DNA from: Clostridia bacterium
GTDB taxonomy: Bacteria > Bacillota > Clostridia > Christensenellales > Borkfalkiaceae
Length of the DNA: 61,581 bases
Assembly (NCBI GenBank): GCA_017626305.1
Contig: JAGAIW010000108.1
Span: 1 to 61,581 of the forward strand
Reading direction: 5' to 3'
The notes beneath the pieces were generated by a model that worked only from the letters and a program-made list of their open reading frames with translations, made no database searches and was not told where the DNA came from. Positions within the stretch are counted from its first letter, which is position 1. Each line of letters begins with the position of its first letter. Below, in pieces: positions 9,009-17,918 of this stretch. Both the position numbers and the translations under genes were made by a program.

Positions 9009-12000
9009 TTATTGATTATTTCTTTTTCTCTTGCTTACGCAGGTAATCGTCACAATAACAATCGCCGCCAAAAGAACGGGAATCGTCATATTGTTGACTA
9101 CGCCGCCACAACCGCCACAACCGTTGTTTGCCGCCGCCTTACCTACGAGAATTTCAAACGTTTCGTTTGTTAAATTACCCGTAGAATCTTGCGCAACGTA
9201 TTCAACGGTATATACACCAACGGTATCCACCGTAGTAGGCACAGAAGTCAAGAGCTCCCCGTTTTTTCGGACGGTTATGCTAACTGTAAGTTCGCCGTCT
9301 ACTTCGTCCGTAGCCGTCGCCGTAGGCAGACGCAACGCATCTCCAACCGAAAGCTTTGTAATATTGAAATCAACCGTGATTACGGGAGCGACTTCGTCTT
9401 TGATAACGACAATTTCAAAACTCTTAGATACGGTGCGTTCGTATTCGTCCACAGCAAGATATACAATGCTGTACGTTCCTGCCTTTTTGGGCGTAAAGGT
9501 ATTATCGGTAAGCTCAACAAGTTCTCCGTCTACAACCACCGAAACCAAAACGTCAAGCGCAGTTGTTCCGCAAGTTGCCGTTGCCTTAGGTAGCGTAATC
9601 ATTTTACCGATATAGCCTTTCTCCTGCATTTCCGTTTCCACTTCCATAACGGCAAGCGTGGGAATATATTGAATATTTCTTATCAGCTCCGTTTGGTTAT
9701 TTGAACCGTCTTTTGCCACGTATTTTACTTGATAAATACCATAGAGTTCCGCGTTATGCGTAAATGCGTCAAACGTCACGAATTCGGTTGCGTTAGGAGC
9801 TTTTACGTATATAGCGATAGCCGTTTCGGCAAGCTCACCCCATGCTGCGTCTTCTGCTTTTACGTTTGCTTTGGATACGTTGAGCGACGAACCTTTTTCT
9901 ACCGTTACAAACGATTCCAACCCGTCTTGCAGAGTAATCACAGGGGCAACGTCGTCAAGCCATTTTGCTTTCAAGATAGCATTACCCATACTAAGCGTGA
10001 TGCTTTCCACTTTGTTGTCTGCGCTATCAAACCAACCGACGAATTTCCAACCAAGCCCCGTCGTTCTGACAGGCTCGGGAAGATATACGTACGGCGCATT
10101 ATCCGAATAATACAAATCGTCCATCGGCACACCGCCGTTTTCATCAAGCGTAATCTTATAACCGTCTTCTACGCGAATGGTTACTGTCTTTTTATACACG
10201 TTTCCGTCCAAAGGATCAGATATAAACGTAATGGATTGATCGCCCGTTTTCGTTACGTCAAGCGTTCCTTGTATGCTCCCTTGGGTTTCAGCAACGATAC
10301 TTCTCGTCCAACCCGTTGCATATTTAAGCTCGTAAGCCAACGAATATTCAAATTTACCGTTTTTCGCCATATAATAAACGTTGTCCATTTCGTTATAGCC
10401 GTTTTTGGAGCTTATCACAAGCGAGCAATCTTGAATACTCATTCTTTCTTTCGCAAAGGACGCGCCGTTGATGGAAAGCAGCATGACAAGCGGAACAGTT
10501 TGCGTTCTATTCGTGCTATCTTTACATATAGAAACGGTATATCCTTGCGTCGTGAACGCCGCTTTAACGTCTGCGTTTTGCCCGTTACTGCAATCGATTT
10601 CACCGATAGGTAGCATTACGGTTTTATATCCTATTACATTTCCTTCGGAATCGATTATTTTATTGGGTTCTTGCATATATGTCACTTTAACGTAAAGCTT
10701 TTGCACGGTTTCGTCGTAGTCGAATACAAGATGTCCCGAAGTTTGTATGAAATTAGAACCGCTCCTAACAAGCCCATGCGGCAAAACGCCTGCATACTTG
10801 CTGGGGAAGTTAGTAACCACGTTGGATTTGTTGGGAAGATTAGTATCGGGTATGTCGGGCGTGGAGTCGTCTATCCACGTGAAATATCCGTCGTCCACTC
10901 TTTCGTCGGCAAGGTCTACGCCGTCGATTTTACCGCTCCAACCGTCACCCGTTGCTTTATAAGACTGCCTTGTCGTATATACGCCGTCGTGATAAAAGTA
11001 TGCGATACCGCCCGTCAAATCGTTGGCTTGGTACGCCCCGCGACCAACGTGGAACAGTTCGTTTCCGGCTAAATCACGAACGGAAAATTGAATAAAACCT
11101 TGCACAGCATACGTGCCAAGAAGGTATTCAACGTCAAAATCGCCTTGGAATACGCCGCCAAGCGTAACGTCGTACGTTTTTTCATTACCAGGGTAAATCA
11201 TAATGCCTTGATTTTCGGTGGCGTAATCGGGATTTTCAAAATATTTTGTTTTGTACGTTTTGATTTTGGTAAATTCGTAGGAAGTATCCGCTTTATCAAT
11301 AACAGATAACGTTTCCACCGTAGGCGAAATGCGGATTACATACTCTTTTGTCAAACCGCCCACGCTTACCGTATATTCGTATTCGCCTGCTGCTTTATCG
11401 GCAAACGTCTCAGCCGCAGTAAAGCTTTCGCCTTGGATATTTACCAAAGTAACGCTATTATTTACTTTTTGTTCAGTTAAATAATGAAATGCACCCAAGC
11501 TATCGCCTTGACAAACGTCAATAACGTTCTTCCCGTTTTCTGTCTTTTCACCTGTATAATAAATACCCGTGCTTTTTGTAGAAATGGTAGGAATATTACC
11601 TTCCGAAAGCGAAACGCCGTTGACGTCTAAAAGAACAACCGCAGGCACTTCGTCATTTGCCCCCTTTCTTAGCGTTTGGTCTTTACGGATACTTACCGTA
11701 TAACCGCCCGTCGTAAACGCCGTTTTAACGTCTGCGTTTTCTGCAAGGGAACAATCGATAACGCCGATAACCTTGTCTTCTTTCGTATAGCCCGTGACTA
11801 TGCCTTTATCCGAATAGCTACTTGGTGTGCCTGCATAAGTAACCTTGGCGTACATTTTATCCGACGTTTCGTCGTAATCAAAAACGAGATTCCCCGATTC
11901 TTGCACGTAATACAATCCCGCGTTACCGATACGGACTAAGCCACGCGGCAATACGTGCTGATATTTATAACCGTCGCTATATACCGTTGCACCTTCCCCT

Positions 12001-12632
12001 TCGTAGGTGTTGGGGTTGGGATAGGTGACGTTGTCCCAAGTATACAAATCGTCGCCTTTAACTGCGTCGCCTTTGTCGCCGTCTCCTGTCGCATTAAAGG
12101 ACTTTCTCGTGGAATATACGCCGTTGCGCGAAAAATATGCAATACCGTTGGACATATCCATGGCTTGATAAGCCGTTCTTCCTACGTGAAATAATTCCTT
12201 TCCATGCAAATCCTTTACGGAAAAGATGGCGCTACCTTGCGCAAAGAAGGTATTGAGTATGTATTCCAGCTTAAAATCCCCCTTAAAAGTTGCGTTTAAG
12301 GGAACTTCCGCTATATCATTTTCCGTTTGCATAAGGTCGATTTGTAACCCCGTGTAAACGCGCTTATTTTCTTCAATATAAAAATCATCTGGATTCTTCC
12401 ACTCTGACGTATCCACGCCGCTTTTTACTGCGTTTGAAATATACGCAGTTCTCGTTGTCATGGAAGGCGTAACGCCGTCTACGGGATTCGCTAGCTGTTG
12501 TACGTTTACGTTTCCAACAACCGTTTCTCCTTCGGCGCTCGCGAAGAGTATGCTTGTCGCACCAAGCGAAAGCGTAAAAGCCAAAGCTGTTGCCGCAAAC
12601 ATGCGACATTTATAGATGGTTCTTCTTTTCAT
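9009..12632 (-). CDS. giant cell-surface protein: duplicated domain, InlB-like repeat, Ig-like domains, Cys-Gly C-terminal anchor
   Basis: The 1207-residue protein begins with a Sec signal ending near FASAEG. Two copies of a long domain follow, at roughly residues 90-345 and 470-730. Both contain a GNELFHVGR- or GKELFHVGR-type motif, an AYF segment, a TGDG segment and a final LL(D/S)(V/I)NG strand. Next come a Listeria-Bacteroides (InlB_B) type repeat with WKFVGWFD and several Ig-like modules. The end is unusual: GCGGCGG at residues 1171-1177, a 17-residue hydrophobic helix, and a basic tail SKRKRNNQ. It looks like a sorting signal but is not LPXTG. The gene follows the 43-residue ORF and precedes the binding protein. 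A role in surface binding of glycans is inferred. Confidence 0.75.
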   Translation of the reverse strand: MKRRTIYKCRMFAATALAFTLSLGATSILFASAEGETVVGNVNVQQLANPVDGVTPSMTTRTAYISNAVKSGVDTSEWKNPDDFYIEENKRVYTGLQIDLMQTENDIAEVPLNATFKGDFKLEYILNTFFAQGSAIFSVKDLHGKELFHVGRTAYQAMDMSNGIAYFSRNGVYSTRKSFNATGDGDKGDAVKGDDLYTWDNVTYPNPNTYEGEGATVYSDGYKYQHVLPRGLVRIGNAGLYYVQESGNLVFDYDETSDKMYAKVTYAGTPSSYSDKGIVTGYTKEDKVIGVIDCSLAENADVKTAFTTGGYTVSIRKDQTLRKGANDEVPAVVLLDVNGVSLSEGNIPTISTKSTGIYYTGEKTENGKNVIDVCQGDSLGAFHYLTEQKVNNSVTLVNIQGESFTAAETFADKAAGEYEYTVSVGGLTKEYVIRISPTVETLSVIDKADTSYEFTKIKTYKTKYFENPDYATENQGIMIYPGNEKTYDVTLGGVFQGDFDVEYLLGTYAVQGFIQFSVRDLAGNELFHVGRGAYQANDLTGGIAYFYHDGVYTTRQSYKATGDGWSGKIDGVDLADERVDDGYFTWIDDSTPDIPDTNLPNKSNVVTNFPSKYAGVLPHGLVRSGSNFIQTSGHLVFDYDETVQKLYVKVTYMQEPNKIIDSEGNVIGYKTVMLPIGEIDCSNGQNADVKAAFTTQGYTVSICKDSTNRTQTVPLVMLLSINGASFAKERMSIQDCSLVISSKNGYNEMDNVYYMAKNGKFEYSLAYELKYATGWTRSIVAETQGSIQGTLDVTKTGDQSITFISDPLDGNVYKKTVTIRVEDGYKITLDENGGVPMDDLYYSDNAPYVYLPEPVRTTGLGWKFVGWFDSADNKVESITLSMGNAILKAKWLDDVAPVITLQDGLESFVTVEKGSSLNVSKANVKAEDAAWGELAETAIAIYVKAPNATEFVTFDAFTHNAELYGIYQVKYVAKDGSNNQTELIRNIQYIPTLAVMEVETEMQEKGYIGKMITLPKATATCGTTALDVLVSVVVDGELVELTDNTFTPKKAGTYSIVYLAVDEYERTVSKSFEIVVIKDEVAPVITVDFNITKLSVGDALRLPTATATDEVDGELTVSITVRKNGELLTSVPTTVDTVGVYTVEYVAQDSTGNLTNETFEILVGKAAANNGCGGCGGVVNNMTIPVLLAAIVIVTITCVSKRKRNNQ

Positions 12633-12660
12633 TTTCTAATTCCTTATAAAAGTTTGTTCC

Positions 12661-12692
12661 CACGGAAAAGGAGATTACTCCCCCTTTCCGTG
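12661..12692 (-). other. intercistronic hairpin
   Basis: An inverted repeat has CACGGAAA at 12661-12668 and TTTCCGTG at 12685-12692, extended inward by AGGAG facing CTCC. It lies between the small ORF ending at 12709 and the giant-protein gene starting at 12632. No U-tract follows on the minus strand, so it is less likely to be a full terminator. It may instead be a processing or stability element, or a partial attenuator that separates expression of the two genes. Confidence 0.5.
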
Positions 12693-12708
12693 AAAACACA
12701 GATTTACC

Positions 12709-12840
12709 TTAGCTTACGAAAACGTTCCAAGGATTCTCTTGGGAGAAAACGTACATATCTTCTCCCGTAACGGAAGCCGTAATCACGTCTTGCAAAGTCA
12801 TTACGAGCGTCATAATAGGTTGTTCATAATACTTTTTCAT
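12709..12840 (-). CDS. 43-residue peptide with a DVITAS motif, unknown function
   Basis: This short frame starts with ATG at 12840 and ends with TAA at 12709. It is preceded by a strong GGAAGGGGG site eight bases before the ATG, which is why I consider it real. The product begins MKKYYEQPIMTLVMTLQ, continues with DVITAS and VTGEDMYVF, and ends PWNVFVS. It has no signal peptide and no membrane helix. It lies in the 226-base gap between the two giant secreted-protein genes, on the same strand and in the same operon. I recall short gut-Firmicutes proteins with a YE(K/Q)P start followed by DVIT(A/T)S, but could not check this. It could be a regulatory small protein or a peptide precursor. Confidence 0.6.
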   Translation of the reverse strand: MKKYYEQPIMTLVMTLQDVITASVTGEDMYVFSQENPWNVFVS

Positions 12841-12858
12841 TTCTGTTTCCCCCTTCCG

Positions 12859-15800
12859 TTAGGCGTTTGCTACAAAGTAGTATTCAAGCACCGTGCCGCT
12901 TTGTGCAAGCGTTGCGCTGAGTACGCTACCTGCATAGGTTGCGTTAAAAGTATAGCCGTCAATCGTTTTAAGCGGTGCATATACCGTGCAACCGATCGTG
13001 CCATATACCGTTACCGTTTCGGTGGTAACCGTTAAGTCGGCTGCAACCTTGTGATATTTTACGGTGTATGCGGCTACTTTATCAATATAGTTAGTTTGGA
13101 ACCATGCTTTTGCGTCCGCACCAACCTTTTCGTCTGCAACAGCTTTGGTTGCCACTTCGTATACCGAACGGGTGTTGTTGTCCTTATCCCCGTTTGCATA
13201 GTTCAAAAGCTTATACGTTTCTACACCATTGACAACGTAACGGATATAACCGCGAGCTACGAAATCCCGCGCAATGTTTTCTTCCTTAATGTTTACGATA
13301 GAGCCTTGGAAGAAATACGTACCGTCTTCAAATTGACCCAATTCATTTGCGGTAAGGTTGAGAACTTGGGTCTTGCCCGTTTCATTATTCCAACCGTATA
13401 CGGCGTTAGCGCCGAACAGGTTACCCTGCGTAAGCTCGCCGTAAAGCATTTCATAATCCGCAGGAACGATAAACATACCGTAGGAAACTTCCGAATAGTA
13501 CTTGTTTTCGCCCACGTTTGCCATCATAGTTTCATACGTTTCTTTCTTCGCCGTCATTTCAAAACGCAAACCGTTGCTAGCCGCGTCGCCGCCGTAACGA
13601 ATATATGCACCGCTGGTCATATTCAAACCGAATCTATCTTCTAAAACAAGACTTTCCGCAGCGGAAAGCTTACCGTCGCTAAGATCCGCGCCGTTGATAT
13701 TCAACAAAATAACGCTGGATACCCATTTATCGCGTTTTGTAGTATCTCTTGCAAGAGTAACGGTATAGCCACCCTTTTCAAAAGCCGCCTTTACGTCCGC
13801 GTTTTGTCCGTTACTACAATCTACTTCACCGATAGGCATATCGGTAAGCGTACCGAAATCTTTATCGGCGGAATTCGTTGTCTGCGTAGCAAAAGTAACT
13901 TTTATGTACAGCTTTTGCGCTGCTTCGTCCCAGTCAAAGATAAGGTTGCCCGATTGATTTACGTTTTGTGCATTCGAACGGGGCAATACACCTTGATATT
14001 TGTTGGGGAAATTACCCGTAGCGGCACTTTCGTTAGGGAAATCAACCGCCGTCGTATACGTATGGTTTTTATCCCACGTAAAGTAGCCGTCGCCGATTAC
14101 AGCGTCTTCAATCGCTACACCATCAATATTCTTCGCTACGCCGTCGCCCGTCGTCCAATAGTTATATCTCGTCGTAGCCACGTCACCGCGTTGGAAATAA
14201 GCCATACCGTTGGACATATTATTATATTGATAGGTTACGCGGCCAACGCGGAACAGCTCGTTCCCGTTGGTGTCGTTTACAACGAAGAAGAACACACCCA
14301 AGCAGGTATCTCCAGAAAAGATATATTCCATTTTATAATCGCCGACAAAGGTGGATTTGATTGCAACGCTGTCCACCGAATCGCCTTGCATGTTGACAAG
14401 TACGCCGGAATAGGTCTTTTGCTCGGTTTTCGAATAAGAAGTATATTGCGTAGTCGAAGAGAAGGACGCCGTCATACGCGCAGAAGGATCGATAATGGCG
14501 GTTGCGTCAACGTAAGGGCTGACGATAACCTTATACGTCTTGGAAAGACCGTTCTTTTCCACCGTCAATGAATACGTGCCTTTTGCTTTGTCTGCGAAGG
14601 TTTGCGAAGGCGTAACCGTTTCTTCCACAACGGTAGGCATTCCAAGCTGCGAATTATCTGCAAGCTTTTTCGTCGTAATCGTACGGTAAGCAAAGTTATT
14701 CAATTCGCTGCCTAAGGGAAGCTTGATCACGTTTTCTCCGTTGATTTTTTCTTCCCCGACGTATTGAATATCGTTGGTAACGCTTTCTGTATATGATACG
14801 TTCGTGCTCAGGCTTACGTCGTTTAAGGAAAGCAACAACAAATTTTCTACATTTGAAGAACGGTAGGTTTGGTCTTTACCGATACTTACGGTGTAGCCGT
14901 TTTCAAATGCTGCTTTAACGTCTGCGTTTTTACCGTTACTGCAATCGATTTCCCCGATAGGCAGGTCAACCTTTGCGTAATCGACAATTACGCCGCCGTC
15001 ATTTACAACCGTATCTTCGTGACTATTCGCGCAACGGAAGGTGACCTTTGCGTACAGTTTATCCACGCTTTCGTCGTATTCAAAAATCAAATTACCTGCT
15101 TCCTGGAAATAGTATTTCGTCCCCGAAATCGTTTTATCGTAATAACCAAGCGGAAGAACACCCGAATATTTGCTAGAAAAGTTACCGGTAGAACTGCCCA
15201 TATTCGGGAACTGACTAACCGTACCCGTATAATCTGCCCCTATCTTCCACGTGAAATAACCGTCGCCTATTATGGCATCTTTAAGAGTCTGACCGTCGTC
15301 ATTTTTCGTATCGCCGTCACCTGTCGAGCTCACATTTTCACGGGCGGTAGCGATATCGCCACGTTGGAAATACGCAATACCGTTACGGGGATTGATTCCT
15401 TGGTAATGACCGCGGCCGACGCGGAACAGTTCGTTCCCGTCCAAATCGCGGACAATGAAAAACGTAAAGCCATTGTTATACGAGTTAAGGGTTACGTAGG
15501 ACAGCTTGAAATCGCCCGTAAACGTTGCGTTCATTGGCGTTTCCACCGTTGCCATGCTATAAGCGTTTAAATCGACCTTTAAGCCCGTATAGGTAACCTT
15601 TGACGCCTCGTCAGGAACAGCGTTGGAGTTGTTGTTATCCTTATCCGTGGCGTATTGGTGAGACTTATACACGGTGAGCGACTGGTTCTCCGTTACGGTA
15701 AAGGGAGAATTGACAAATAACCCAGACGGAGTTATCGTGCCTGCAACGTCTGCCGTGGCGACAGACGACGTGTTCGGCAATATGTAACCGACGCCCAGCG

Positions 15801-15864
15801 CCGCGCTGAGCACACACGCCGCTACGCAACCGATTATACTGCCTTTTTTTGTTACAGTTTTCAT
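12859..15864 (-). CDS. giant secreted protein with two copies of the locus-specific domain
   Basis: From the chosen ATG at 15864 the protein has 1001 residues and a Sec signal (MKTVTKKG, hydrophobic core, VATA). GGAGG lies 13 bases upstream, a little far. An earlier ATG at 15909 would add 15 residues ahead of the signal peptide and is less likely. Copies of the shared domain lie at about residues 92-340 and 480-720, each with GNELFRVGR, a GIAYFQRGD or GMAYFQRGD element, and a final LLSLND or LLNING strand. The C-terminal 280 residues contain a YGMFIVPADYEMLYG segment and a terminal beta-rich module. Unlike the 1207-residue paralogue it has no C-terminal anchor, so it is probably released or bound non-covalently. 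Confidence 0.72.
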   Translation of the reverse strand: MKTVTKKGSIIGCVAACVLSAALGVGYILPNTSSVATADVAGTITPSGLFVNSPFTVTENQSLTVYKSHQYATDKDNNNSNAVPDEASKVTYTGLKVDLNAYSMATVETPMNATFTGDFKLSYVTLNSYNNGFTFFIVRDLDGNELFRVGRGHYQGINPRNGIAYFQRGDIATARENVSSTGDGDTKNDDGQTLKDAIIGDGYFTWKIGADYTGTVSQFPNMGSSTGNFSSKYSGVLPLGYYDKTISGTKYYFQEAGNLIFEYDESVDKLYAKVTFRCANSHEDTVVNDGGVIVDYAKVDLPIGEIDCSNGKNADVKAAFENGYTVSIGKDQTYRSSNVENLLLLSLNDVSLSTNVSYTESVTNDIQYVGEEKINGENVIKLPLGSELNNFAYRTITTKKLADNSQLGMPTVVEETVTPSQTFADKAKGTYSLTVEKNGLSKTYKVIVSPYVDATAIIDPSARMTASFSSTTQYTSYSKTEQKTYSGVLVNMQGDSVDSVAIKSTFVGDYKMEYIFSGDTCLGVFFFVVNDTNGNELFRVGRVTYQYNNMSNGMAYFQRGDVATTRYNYWTTGDGVAKNIDGVAIEDAVIGDGYFTWDKNHTYTTAVDFPNESAATGNFPNKYQGVLPRSNAQNVNQSGNLIFDWDEAAQKLYIKVTFATQTTNSADKDFGTLTDMPIGEVDCSNGQNADVKAAFEKGGYTVTLARDTTKRDKWVSSVILLNINGADLSDGKLSAAESLVLEDRFGLNMTSGAYIRYGGDAASNGLRFEMTAKKETYETMMANVGENKYYSEVSYGMFIVPADYEMLYGELTQGNLFGANAVYGWNNETGKTQVLNLTANELGQFEDGTYFFQGSIVNIKEENIARDFVARGYIRYVVNGVETYKLLNYANGDKDNNTRSVYEVATKAVADEKVGADAKAWFQTNYIDKVAAYTVKYHKVAADLTVTTETVTVYGTIGCTVYAPLKTIDGYTFNATYAGSVLSATLAQSGTVLEYYFVANA

Positions 15865-15935
15865 AGTTGTTATAAAACCTCCTATAAATATTTTTTTATC
15901 ATTTTCCACGCCTACGTTTCATAGACGTAAATGCC

Positions 15936-16877
15936 TTATTCTTCCACCCCGAGTTTTAAACCCGAAAGTGATACACCGTTGATAGAAAGCAGCAATACCG
16001 AATGTGCGCTACCCCTATATACGCCCTTACCCGTCGCGTCGTCCCGTTCAGGATATACGTGACGAATACGGATTTTATAGCCGTCTTTGATGCTACGTCC
16101 GTCTATTTCTCCGATACGCACCATACTGACGTTATTTAAAAGAACGCTTACCCAAACTTCTAATTTCGTGCCTGTTTCATTCCATTTGAAGACAAGTTTA
16201 CCTGGGGTTTCAGCCCTAACGTTGGGCAAAATACGCAAATTGGAAATGGTTTGCTGCGACTTGAAAAACGGATGTCTACCGTTTTCCATCGTCAACGTTT
16301 TGGTAACGTCAATCAATCGGTTATACATATCGTTGCTTGTTTTATATTTATTGGTTTTTACGTCGTACGTATAGCCCGTGCCCTTGATATCCCCTGCAAA
16401 CTGACCTTGCCCGTCGTAGTGCATTCTGCCAACGTACCCGACTTCTTCGCCGTCCGTCGTACAAACGGCAAACGCCGTTATTCCCCAAGAAGTTTCTTCC
16501 GCCGTAAGCGCGGGCAATAAGTATTCAAGCTCCGTCACTCCTTGGAAAGTAGGCGCAAGGTCCATTGACCACCAACAGTTCCCCAAAGCTGTATTTTGGT
16601 TGGAATTCGCAAGGAGTAGCCCCTTACGTTCTTTTTCGCCGCCTTGGTCATAAACGTAGCGTTCCTGTACAGACAAGGTATTTTCGTAACCCACGGTAGG
16701 AACGACAAGCTCCTCCGTCCATTCGTAATCGTCTTTAAACGCCGTATCATAGGACGACGAGCTATCGCCGCTTTCGGGTTGAGAAGTCGGCATACTGCAA
16801 CCAGCTCCGCTAAATAGAAACTGCGAAGTAAGCAACGCCGACACTATCCACGCTATTTTTTTAGAATACTTTATCAT
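15936..16877 (-). CDS. lipoprotein with one copy of the locus-specific domain
   Basis: The 313-residue protein has a lipoprotein signal with lipobox FSGAGC, followed by a Ser/Asp/Glu-rich spacer. The rest is a single copy of the domain found twice in each giant protein: a GLLLANSNQN start, GEEVGYVGRMHYDGQG in the middle, a VRIGEID element and a terminal LLLSINGVSLS strand. It therefore looks like the single-domain, membrane-anchored member of the family. AGGGAG lies eight bases before the ATG. The start overlaps the stop of the AraC regulator by four bases (ATGA), so the two are translationally coupled. Confidence 0.75.
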   Translation of the reverse strand: MIKYSKKIAWIVSALLTSQFLFSGAGCSMPTSQPESGDSSSSYDTAFKDDYEWTEELVVPTVGYENTLSVQERYVYDQGGEKERKGLLLANSNQNTALGNCWWSMDLAPTFQGVTELEYLLPALTAEETSWGITAFAVCTTDGEEVGYVGRMHYDGQGQFAGDIKGTGYTYDVKTNKYKTSNDMYNRLIDVTKTLTMENGRHPFFKSQQTISNLRILPNVRAETPGKLVFKWNETGTKLEVWVSVLLNNVSMVRIGEIDGRSIKDGYKIRIRHVYPERDDATGKGVYRGSAHSVLLLSINGVSLSGLKLGVEE

Positions 16878-17722
16878 GAAAGCGTCTCCCTCTTGCCCGA
16901 ACGGATTTTTCCTGCGTTTACGCCGTAATATTTTTTATACTGTTTTAAGAAATACTCATATCTAGCATAACCGCAAAGCCCTGCAATTTCCTTCAAAGAA
17001 CGGCTAGTTTTCAAAATAAACTCGTTTGCCTTTTCCATGCGGTATTTGATAATATAATCAATCAAAGAATACCCCGTTTTTTCCTTGAAAATACGGCTTG
17101 TATACGAACGGCTAAGATACAGCATTTTGCAAAGCGTTTCTACGTTGAACGATTCGTCTTGATAGCAATCTTCTATAATGCGTTTCATTCTACTCACTAG
17201 CAATTCTTTATTATCTTCTTCCGCAGGATTTTCTTTTGATACGATATAATCAAGCGCTTTATACACCTTAGACAAAATACTAAAATAACCCAAAGAACTT
17301 GATTGCAGTTCATTATCCAGTTCGGATAATTTATTTTGGAATTTTACATATTCGGGACAATCAATAACGGGATTATCAACGCTAATCCCCGAGCTTGCAA
17401 GTAGATCCATAGCACGATTGCCTTCAAAGTCAAACCAAAAATAGGCAAACGGGTCTTCGGGATCGGGATAATATTTACATAAAACGCCTGACGGGATATA
17501 GAAGAGCTGGTGCGGGCCTAAGGCGTATTGCTTTTCACCGATATACAGCGTACCCTTTCCCGAATAAATGTAATGCAACGCTTTGAAAGGCAAAATGCGC
17601 CATTTTAAAAAAGGCTCTATAAAATTATAATCGTTGAACCCTATACGTATTATCGAAAAATCACCACTCGACTCGCTAGAAAGCAAGTAATCACGTCTAC
17701 TTTTAAAATCGTTTTCTCTCAT
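16874..17722 (-). CDS. AraC-family transcriptional regulator of the glycan locus
   Basis: The 282-residue protein has an N-terminal cupin-like sensor domain (LYIGEKQYALGPHQLFYIPSG) and a C-terminal double helix-turn-helix. The second half reads MLYLSRSYTSRIFKEKTG, YRMEKANEFILKTS and LKEIAGLCGYARYEYFLKQY, the classic AraC/XylS recognition helices. Such regulators usually bind a sugar and activate the adjacent uptake genes. It is the first gene of the minus-strand glycan operon, with its own promoter at 17783-17811, and its stop overlaps the start of the downstream lipoprotein. The inducer is not evident. Confidence 0.92.
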   Translation of the reverse strand: MRENDFKSRRDYLLSSESSGDFSIIRIGFNDYNFIEPFLKWRILPFKALHYIYSGKGTLYIGEKQYALGPHQLFYIPSGVLCKYYPDPEDPFAYFWFDFEGNRAMDLLASSGISVDNPVIDCPEYVKFQNKLSELDNELQSSSLGYFSILSKVYKALDYIVSKENPAEEDNKELLVSRMKRIIEDCYQDESFNVETLCKMLYLSRSYTSRIFKEKTGYSLIDYIIKYRMEKANEFILKTSRSLKEIAGLCGYARYEYFLKQYKKYYGVNAGKIRSGKRETLS

Positions 17723-17782
17723 AATTTTTCACCATTTCTTTATAATTATGAAAATAATGCCCCTACCCTGAACGTTATTTTC

Positions 17783-17811
17783 ATTTTATCACAGCCATTT
17801 TTTATTTGCAA
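17783..17811 (-). promoter_or_regulatory. sigma-A promoter of the AraC/glycan operon
   Basis: On the minus strand TTGCAA (17806-17811) and TAAAAT (17783-17788) are separated by exactly 17 bases, about 60 bases upstream of the AraC start codon. Confidence 0.65.
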
Positions 17812-17833
17812 TACCCTTTTTTAGTTAGGGTTA

Positions 17834-17904
17834 AAAAGTACCATTTTACGCTTAGTTATTGCCATTATAATTTTGTCATTTTTCCTAAAAAATACCATTT
17901 AAAA
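17834..17904. promoter_or_regulatory. possible AraC operator: direct repeat
   Basis: Two similar A/T-rich elements, AAAAGTACCATTTTA at 17834-17848 and AAAAATACCATTTAAAA at 17888-17904, lie in direct orientation upstream of the promoter. AraC-family proteins often bind direct repeats upstream of -35. The region is very A/T-rich, so chance similarity is possible. The rest of the 245-base intergenic stretch holds the promoter and the terminator of the next operon. Confidence 0.25.
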
Positions 17905-17918
17905 TGAAAAAATACAAC

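Noticed and set aside
9729-10613. Plus-strand open frame of 294 codons inside the giant surface-protein gene
   Set aside because: Arg/Cys/Phe/Ile-rich product with no family pattern or ribosome site; it is the antisense shadow of the domain-rich minus-strand gene.
13804-14571. Plus-strand open frame of 255 codons inside the 1001-residue secreted protein gene
   Set aside because: Basic, low-complexity composition, no start context, and fully covered by a gene with signal peptide and repeated domains.
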